Shown here: positions 57,734-64,000 of the stretch, piece by piece
Layout of the letters: each line of letters opens with the position of its first letter
Position numbering within the stretch: the first letter of the stretch is position 1
Source of the DNA: Branchiostoma lanceolatum
Lineage: Eukaryota > Chordata > Leptocardii > Amphioxiformes > Branchiostomatidae
Direction of reading: 5' to 3'
NCBI RefSeq assembly: GCF_035083965.1
Contig: NC_089726.1
Coordinates: forward strand, 19,969,501-20,033,500
DNA: 64,000 nucleotides
Translations under genes and position numbers: made by a program
The notes under the pieces: generated by a model
Database searches by the model: none
What the model was told of the DNA's origin: nothing
What the model saw: only the letters and a program-made list of their open reading frames with translations

Positions 57734-60118
57734 TCAAATCAATGTTACAGCAACGGACCAGGAATTTCAGTGTCCTGCAACAGTGGGGTTAAATTCGAAG
57801 CGCCACCAACTGACCAGTTAAGACAGTCAAGTTGGTGAAGGTTGGTTAGTGCTAGGCTTAAAGGTCCGGACCAGTTAGACTATTCAGTTGGTGGCGCTTG
57901 AACCCCACTGTTACAGTTTAAAAACGCCGCTTTTGTGGCTCAGCTGTCTCTCTCATCCTATAAGTCACCTCACAGTTCCAAATGCGCATGAGCAACCGCG
58001 ATGAACTGTGGTCAAAGGTCAATGCTACAGTCCAAGGCGGGCCCCGAAGCCACAAATTTGTCCCGGTGGACTGTCGGGTATATGGGGGGGGGGGGGGGGG
58101 GGAGATTTTAAGGCCGGGTTGAAATGATTCGGGGTCCCGGCTAGGCCAAAAAAATAGTCCGTCAGTCGCAAGGCAGTCCCACGGGGTCCGAAAGACTGAA
58201 GTGCCAAAATATAACCCGTAAACTACCCGGTGGGGCCCTTTCTTCAATTATGACCTTAGCATTTGACGTGCTGGCCACGCGGATGTTGTTTTTGTCACCA
58301 GGGCCCTGATCTTACCCAAAATACCGTACAGCACCGCACTGGGATTGCAAGATGGCTTATTGGAAATAGTTTCAGTCATTAAGGCAATTTTCCAGTCACG
58401 GTTGCAGTCAGATGTGCAAAGACTAGGTGTGACAGGTCATTCAGTGTAATATAACCAGCTGTCTCCGCGCCGCGTACCTGCGAAGCTGGTGTGTTACGCC
58501 GAATGGCGGTTATACCGACCACACAGATACACTGTACAGATACAATTGAGATACAGCACACTGTTCGTTGCACGAAGGGAGTTAAGTATCTCAATTGTAT
58601 CTGTACAGTGTATCTGTGTGGTCGGTATAACCGCCATTCGGCGTAACACGCCAACTTCGGTTGCACATGTCGACTAGAGTTGAAGAAATTTTCACTTCAT
58701 AGAAAGTTGATACAGAGAAGGATGGCGAAGCCTAGTGAAGACTAGTCGTCTCTACGTACCAAGTGCTCGTGCATGAGTGAGTGAGTGAGTGAGTGAGTGA
58801 GAGAAACTTCATTATGTACAGCCAAACATAATAGTGTAAACTTCTGCGAAAAGGCCACCTTGCCATTGTAAATAAATAAATAAATAGACTATGTCAATCG
58901 TTGCCATTCTCTCCAAGTCCATAGAGTGGTCACCATAAACATTTTAGACTAGCTATAGTGTAAACATCGCGACTGTCTTTCTTGTCACGAACAATAGGAG
59001 AGTAACTATCTATATCTATAATTTTAAAATGCGCTTTTTTCCATTGAAAGGTGACTCAACTATACGACAGTGGTTCGAAAGATTAGTGGCGATTCTACCA
59101 CTACGGAATGTCGAACCGAACTCTCATGGTTTGTCAACTACTTATTTATTTACGTTCAGTTATGTATAAACTGGACCTATTTTCAATTAATTGAAATGTC
59201 ACCCTTCAAGTTAAATCGATTTACATCTCCGGTAACTCAAAACCAAGCCCTTAAAGATTTGATTCGGTTTTGATTTCTTAATGGCGTGTTCACAAGTCTT
59301 TGTCAGTGCCATTTTATTGTTCCTATATGTATTTCGGTGACTTGTAGCTCAATAGAAGACATCTCAGTGACGTGACTGTCAGGCACTTTTAGAAAACCGC
59401 TATTGCATTGCATTGATTGATTGATAAAGAGGCGAAGCCCAAATTTCCGATGAAAATTAATAGGCTTCTAAACGTACAGGCTGTGCTTTCACGGGTTGCA
59501 GTTTATCGATCTGCATATAGCGACACCACTGTTTGTTCGTCACCCCAACTGTATTTTTTTCGTTATGCTGGTTTTATGTATGATATGCCATTTATAGTTG
59601 TGAAAAGTGGAACGTCGGAACGTTGGAACGTCGCTGTCCACTTCCGGTTTCACCACGAGCCCCTTCAAGTACAGATGGCGGCTCTCTTCTCCGACATGAT
59701 ATACGCTGCAGATCATCTGGACTCCATTCAGGGAGGGCCGAACACGGTTGTGGTCCTGAGCCTGTGGGCTCACTTTACCGCGGAACCGCTGGACATGATC
59801 CGGTCGCGACTGCACGCCATACGGCACGCCATCCACCGCCTCCAGCGGAGGGACCCGGGCACGCACGTCTTCATCAGGACGGGGACCACGCGGGAGCACA
59901 AAGGTCAACAACTCGTGTTTTACTTGAAGGGGAGCGACTGGCTGGCTTACCAGATCACGGAGGTGATACGAGAGATGTTCCGGACGGACCCAGACGTGGT
60001 GGTGTTGGACTTTTGGGACATGACAGTCTGTCAGTGGGGCAAAGACAACGTGCACCCAGATCAAACTGTGGTGGACAATGAACTCAACATGCTGCTGTCT
60101 CACGTCTGTCCCAAGTAG
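48608..60118 (+). CDS. NXPE family member (neurexophilin and PC-esterase domain protein)
   Basis: Six exons: 48608-48685, 53468-53851, 54556-54881, 57114-57352, 59051-59128 and 59598-60118. All have GT-AG ends and compatible phases (0, 0, 2, 1, 1), summing to 1626 bases, exactly 541 codons plus stop, the usual NXPE size. Exon 1 is a type II signal anchor (TVLVVLSAVWIIFI). Exons 2-3 form the immunoglobulin-like neurexophilin domain (TYTVQFPLYWVG, FYCTFVG). Exons 4-6 form the PC-esterase domain with LANRTVYLHGDSTIRQWFE (Ser345 created across the exon 4-5 junction), LSLWAHFTAEPLDMIRSRL, and DNVHP (Asp518, His521), the expected catalytic set. Expected location is the Golgi or secretory lumen. Introns carry several MITEs and an antisense gene. 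The exon 5 donor (59129) is inferred from phase and the exon 6 acceptor from its pyrimidine tract. Confidence 0.88.
49000..50289 (+). other. NXPE intron 1, left part
   Basis: No exon recognised. A small inverted repeat 'actccgcatgt..acatgcggagt' lies near 50000-50041. Later exons of the antisense TTF-type gene could lie here or further left, but none was identified. Confidence 0.4.
50290..50739. mobile_element. TTAA-flanked MITE, copy 2 (NXPE intron 1)
   Basis: Element 50294-50735, same TIRs as copies 1 and 3 and TTAA on each side. It has an internal deletion relative to copy 1 near the 'cttatttttgtgccgc' segment. Its edge lies 14 bases from the donor of the antisense gene's exon 2. Confidence 0.85.
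50753..52603 (-). CDS. TTF-type zinc-finger protein, first two coding exons (partial gene)
   Basis: Minus-strand gene nested in NXPE intron 1. Exon 1 is 52603-52323 (MPKRKRYAKPINGQGKISAFF), exon 2 is 51062-50753, joined in phase 2 across GT-AG sites to 197 codons and ending in phase 0 at donor GTATGA. Residues 14-21 (QGKISAFF) fit the PCNA-interacting PIP-box pattern, preceded by a basic nuclear signal. Exon 2 has the TTF-type finger found in hAT-transposon-derived proteins (GWDPEWMDIPKYHWLVPVYG, CSTC, then C..HWKSDQH). Such domesticated proteins (ZNF862 and KIAA1586-like) have more exons or a long last exon; none was identified leftward, so the gene is incomplete here or truncated. Confidence 0.65.
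51135..51367. mobile_element. Foldback element carrying three TCTCGCGAGA motifs
   Basis: Arms of about 95-100 bp (51135-51234 and 51268-51367; GTGACTTAAAAAGGTAGCGA..) are inverted repeats with few mismatches. TCTCGCGAGA occurs at 51217-51226, 51235-51244 and 51280-51289. It lies in the intron of the antisense TTF-type gene, 70 bases upstream of its exon 2. Confidence 0.88.
51793..52070. repeat. Imperfect two-copy direct repeat
   Basis: 'ttgggataaagg.c.c' through 'ggcttgggtatctt.aag' occurs at 51793-51895 and 51949-52070. The minus frame of 145 codons across it repeats the same words and has no known domain. Confidence 0.6.
52604..52800 (-). promoter_or_regulatory. CpG-rich promoter of the antisense TTF-type gene
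   Basis: Directly upstream (minus strand) of the ATG at 52603: an E2F-like GCGCGGGAAA (52661-52670), two CCAAT motifs (near 52709 and 52749) and a perfect TCTCGCGAGA (52771-52780), the motif bound by BANP in vertebrate CpG-island promoters. E2F-like and PIP-box features together hint at S-phase expression, which is an inference. Confidence 0.55.
53985..54224. mobile_element. 240-bp MITE with ~48-bp TIRs (NXPE intron 2)
   Basis: TAAGCCCCCCTCTCACTGGA at the left pairs with its complement ending at 54224. Arms continue through 'cgctggcggcgtcgctgcg'. No coding capacity. Confidence 0.88.
54264..54376. mobile_element. 113-bp MITE, TAGCCTGGAGTCCAGCCT ends (NXPE intron 2)
   Basis: TAGCCTGGAGTCCAGCCTTG and its exact complement bound a short GC-balanced core. 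A solo relative of the end occurs at 19870. Confidence 0.85.
55085..55578. mobile_element. TTAA-flanked MITE, copy 3 (NXPE intron 3)
   Basis: Element 55089-55574, same family as 42466-42965 and 50294-50735, TTAA on both sides. The right TIR tip is slightly diverged. Confidence 0.85.
55579..57113 (+). other. NXPE intron 3, right part
   Basis: No exon recognised. A small inverted repeat 'gttctacttcacact..agtgtgaagtagaac' lies at 55932-55979 with a direct repeat 'aggtgtcgctgcagtg'. Confidence 0.45.
57683..57742. repeat. AATC microsatellite
   Basis: About 12 copies of AATC followed by AAATC variants, in NXPE intron 4. Confidence 0.95.
57779..57912. mobile_element. 134-bp MITE with AACAGTGGGG ends (NXPE intron 4)
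   Basis: AACAGTGGGGTT..GCGCCACCAACTGA pairs with TCAGTTGGTGGCGC..AACCCCACTGTT. Confidence 0.85.
58084..58104. repeat. Poly-G run
   Basis: About 19 consecutive G in NXPE intron 4; a potential G-quadruplex-forming tract on the sense strand. Confidence 0.95.
58479..58662. repeat. Hairpin with 64-bp perfect arms (NXPE intron 4)
   Basis: 58491-58554 is the exact reverse complement of 58586-58649. Imperfect pairing extends about 11 bases beyond each outer end, and the loop is 31 bases. Frames on both strands read the same peptide because of the palindrome and are not real. Confidence 0.93.
58775..58802. repeat. GAGT microsatellite
   Basis: Seven GAGT units within NXPE intron 4, followed at 58871 by a short AAAT tract. 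Confidence 0.9.
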
Positions 60119-60450
60119 AGGGGTGAGCGAAGCAAACTCGGTGGTTTATTATATAGTTATATGTCATTGACCACGCGCTATGTCACCGTAGACACCGAGG
60201 GAAAAGTGGGTCATTAAAGTTATCATGTAGGCACTTTGACACTGATATTGTTTAAAAGTTGAAGTCATCACTACAATTGTGCATTACTGGCCGATCACAA
60301 GTCTTCATTAAGCCAAGCTTATGACGCTATGGCTGTATAACTAAAAGTATACACAATGTGCATGCAGCAATTAGGCGAAAGTAATATAATAGTCAGTGGT
60401 TTATGAGCTGGTTTTAGGTCACTGGACAGGCATTGTGTCAGAGGCAATGT
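60119..60450 (+). other. 3' flank of the NXPE-family gene
   Basis: Presumed 3' UTR and intergenic sequence. No further gene signal. Confidence 0.45.
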
Positions 60451-60530
60451 GTTTTGGTCACTTGGAGTTTGGAAGTCATCCATCTTTGACGTGCAATTTT
60501 CAAAATAACGGAAGTCCAACGGTTCCTGGG
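60451..60530 (+). pseudogene. Relic of NXPE exon 4
   Basis: 'ggagtttggaagtcatccat', 'gacgtgcaattttcaaaata' and 'cggaagtccaacggttcctgg' align over about 75 bases with 57251-57329 inside NXPE exon 4. Substitutions destroy the conserved Cys/Asn pattern, and the segment ends in a 12-base repeat where LANRT would follow. A solo decayed exon, so a former tandem NXPE copy is implied. Confidence 0.75.
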
Positions 60531-60532
60531 CA

Positions 60533-60580
60533 GCAATGCCGCAGCAATGCCGCAGCAATGCCGCAGCAATGCCGCACCAG
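60533..60580. repeat. 12-bp GCAGCAATGCCG tandem repeat
   Basis: Four copies, directly after the NXPE exon relic. Confidence 0.95.
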
Positions 60581-61045
60581 ACCCGGTATTTTGATGTTGA
60601 CAATTCTAGGCTACGCTGTTATAGTGAACCTTTCTCTCGCCCTATAAGCTTCTGGTTCGGAATCTCATCAGACCCTATGATATGAATTATATACGATAAA
60701 GGTCTTATACCTACATAAGGCTGTGATAATTATCTTCATGTGTAAAATAAGGATAGAATAAGAACAGGATGTCATCATAGCTTTAAGTGATACATTTACT
60801 GTGTTGGTCTCCAATTGTACATTGGAAGAAGATGACATGTAAAGTTACGAAACTAAAAGAAAAATTACTACATATATTCTATATGTTTGACATGTTCATT
60901 AACATACACGTAATACATAGTGTCTTATTGATACCGTGTTTGTCAGTGAACGCTAGCTTTAAATTTTCTTAGAAGTACATGTAGGTTTATTTCTTACACC
61001 TACAAACTGTAGAAAGTGATATTACTCACAATGTAAACAAACATC
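60581..61045. other. Intergenic, nothing recognised
   Basis: AT-rich non-coding sequence. Confidence 0.45.
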
Positions 61046-61405
61046 AGTGTGAAAAGCAGGGTTAGCTATATGAACATCAACACTTGTGTTGGTGAGAACA
61101 CCAATGTTCATGTGAACACCAGTGTTAGTGTGAACACCAGGTATAGCGTGAACACCAGTGTTAGCGTGAACACCAGTGCTAGTGTGAATACCAGTGTTAG
61201 TGTGAACACCAGTGTAAGTGTGAACACACAGTGTTCGTGTGATTATCAGTGTAAGTGTGAACACCAGTGTTAGTGTGAACATCAGTGTTAGTGTGAACAC
61301 CAGGATTTGTTTGAACATCAGTATTTGTTTGAATATCAGTGTTTGCATATAATGAAAGGCAGACAGTATGAGCTTCAGCGTTCGTATGAACATCAGTGTT
61401 AGTTT
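61046..61405. repeat. 18-bp degenerate minisatellite (GTGAACACCAGTGTTAGT)
   Basis: About 18-20 head-to-tail variants with an 18-base period, so frames on both strands stay open and give Asn-Thr-Ser-Val-type repeats. A solo pair of units recurs at 62320-62355. Confidence 0.9.
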
Positions 61406-61720
61406 TAAGTATATAAAGTATATTCTGTAGAAGTTCTTGCCTACAAATAAGCTATTGTTTATTTGGAAATGTATAGATACCCCACTGTGTTCATTCTGCC
61501 ATGAAGGGGGTGAATCATACCTGCATGTCTTTTGGGAATGTCAGAATTTAACCCTCTTTTGGAACAAAGCAAAACCTGGTATTAGCGTAAAACAGCTAAA
61601 TATTTACTGTTAAATGGATTTGATGTTATTTTTTGTGCTTTGGAACTCCCCCCCCCATTGAAAATTTAATAATGTTACTAGCCAAGATTTATATGTATAT
61701 ATATATATATGATATAGGAG

Positions 61721-62799
<1,079 letters not shown>

Positions 62800-63912
62800 G
62801 TATTTTTAAGAATGCCAAAAACTCTGTATTCCAAGATGCGATACACTTCAAACTTGTTGTGTACATTCCTGAATATATGATAGTCACTCGGCTGTTTTTG
62901 ATAGCGTATCAAATGAACTGTTAGCTAGAAATTCGGGCCAGAAGATGGCTCAGTTATCATAGACGCCATTTTACCTGGGTATGGGACCTACAAAAGGCTC
63001 CTCACTATAGTGCCAAAATCTCTGTCCTCCATAACACCAGCGACTTCAGAATTTGTGTGTACATTCCTGAATATATGATAGTCACTCGGCTATTTTCGTT
63101 AGCGTATGAGATTAACCGTTAGCGAGAAATTCGGGCCAGAAGATGGTTCAGTTCTCATAGACGCCATTTTACCTGGGTATGGGACCTACAAAAAGCTCCT
63201 CACTATAGTGCCCAAATCTCTGTCCTCCCAAACACCAGCGACTTCAGACTTTGTGTGTACATTCCTGAATATATGATAGTCACTCGGCTATTTTCGGTTA
63301 GCTTATCGCGACAACCGCTAGCGAGAAATTCGGGCCAGAAGATGGTTCAGTTCGCATAGACGCCATTTCGCCTGCCATAATGGTGACCTACATTCAACTC
63401 CACTCTAAAGTGTCAAAATATCTGTATTCCAAGATGTGAGCGACTTCAAACTTTTTGCGTACATTCCTGAATATATGATAGTCATTCGACTGCTTTCGTT
63501 AGCTTATAGAGTCAACCGATGGCGAGAAATTCGGGCCAGAAGATGGCTCATTTCTAATCGACGCCATTTTGCCTGGATGTTTACATAATGGACTGACCTA
63601 CATTCAACTCCACACTAAAGTGCCAAGATCTCTGGATTCCAAGACCTTAGCGACTTCAAACTTTTTCTGTACATTCCTGGATATATGATAGTCACTCGAC
63701 TGCTTCCGTTAGCTAGGCACATCAACCGTTAGCGAGAAATTAGGGCCAGAAATGGGCTATGCAAGCAGACGTGCTGATTTGTCATGGACTCCATTTTTTT
63801 TGTTATTGACATTTGGTCTGCGCTAAATTCAACTCCTTACTTAACTTCTCAAGTACCCGAATCTCTGTATTAGACTTCAAAATTTTTGTGTACATTCCAG
63901 GATATATGATAG
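62800..63912. repeat. ~200-bp satellite-like tandem array, five to six copies
   Basis: The anchor 'gtacattcctgaatatatgatagtca' (never more than a few changes) recurs near 62860, 63059, 63258, 63459, 63670 and 63889, with 'gagaaattcgggccagaaga' and 'gacgccattt' at fixed offsets. Period 199-219 bases. The last copies are the most diverged. Confidence 0.92.
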
Positions 63913-63951
63913 TCAAGCTTTATGATTGTTTTAACAATCATATAGCTTGAC
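63912..63951. repeat. Hairpin terminating the satellite array
   Basis: GTCAAGCTTTATGATTGTT pairs with AACAATCATATAGCTTGAC (18 of 19), with a two-base centre. It interrupts the final array unit right after 'atatgatagtca', as an insertion or array boundary would. Confidence 0.8.
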
Positions 63952-64000
63952 ACAATTTCTCGCAAACTCTATAACTATAACTTATAGTTAAAAGCTTTCA

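Noticed and set aside
58379-58677. Two opposite-strand frames with the same peptide
   Set aside because: They are mirror products of a perfect hairpin.

Overview
The window looks like nuclear DNA of an invertebrate chordate, most likely a lancelet (Branchiostoma). This is inferred from protein families and repeat style, not from a database match. Genes have GT-AG introns, intergenic DNA is AT-rich, there are many short foldback (MITE-like) elements and mini/microsatellites, and families with vertebrate-like architecture are present (BTB-BACK-Kelch, four-exon FABP, NXPE).

Layout. (1) 1-28 kb, plus strand: three tandem paralogous BTB-BACK-Kelch (KLHL-like) genes, each with its coding region in one exon: A (8668-10383), B (16254-18007, broken by a one-base frameshift in the BTB domain) and C (25263-27020). 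A and C also share upstream non-coding blocks, so promoter and 5' exon were copied with the gene. B lies just downstream of a roughly 129-bp tandem array carrying octamer-like ATTTGCAT motifs. (2) 30.5-40 kb: a segmental tandem duplication (period about 3.58 kb) with two minus-strand genes for a 92-residue secreted precursor. Its predicted processed core is Trp plus eight Arg plus Ser, followed by a Gly-Lys-Arg amidation/cleavage signal and an acidic propeptide. Each copy has a TATA box and an upstream ATGCAAAT octamer. (3) 41.9-45.7 kb, plus: a four-exon FABP-like intracellular lipid-binding protein gene of 141 codons with an altered C-terminus. (4) 48.6-60.1 kb, plus: a six-exon NXPE-family gene whose exons join in frame to 541 codons, with GDS and DNxH esterase motifs. 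Its first intron holds the first two coding exons of a minus-strand gene for a TTF-type zinc-finger (hAT-derived) protein with an N-terminal PIP-box-like motif and a CpG-rich promoter carrying TCTCGCGAGA. A decayed copy of one NXPE exon lies just downstream. (5) 60.5-64 kb: satellites and hairpins only.

Mobile and repeat content is heavy. It includes a 405-bp element with 94-bp perfect terminal inverted repeats (TIRs) and a 9-bp target duplication, a 747-bp TIR element after gene A, three copies of a TTAA-flanked MITE, a foldback element carrying three TCTCGCGAGA motifs, a 1.2-kb element with arms of about 270 bp, and several perfect hairpins. The genes do not form one pathway; the shared theme is local duplication (kelch trio, peptide pair, NXPE exon relic, FABP-intron paralogy). 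No rRNA gene, intact canonical tRNA gene or CRISPR array was seen. Splice sites and transcripts are inferred by eye.
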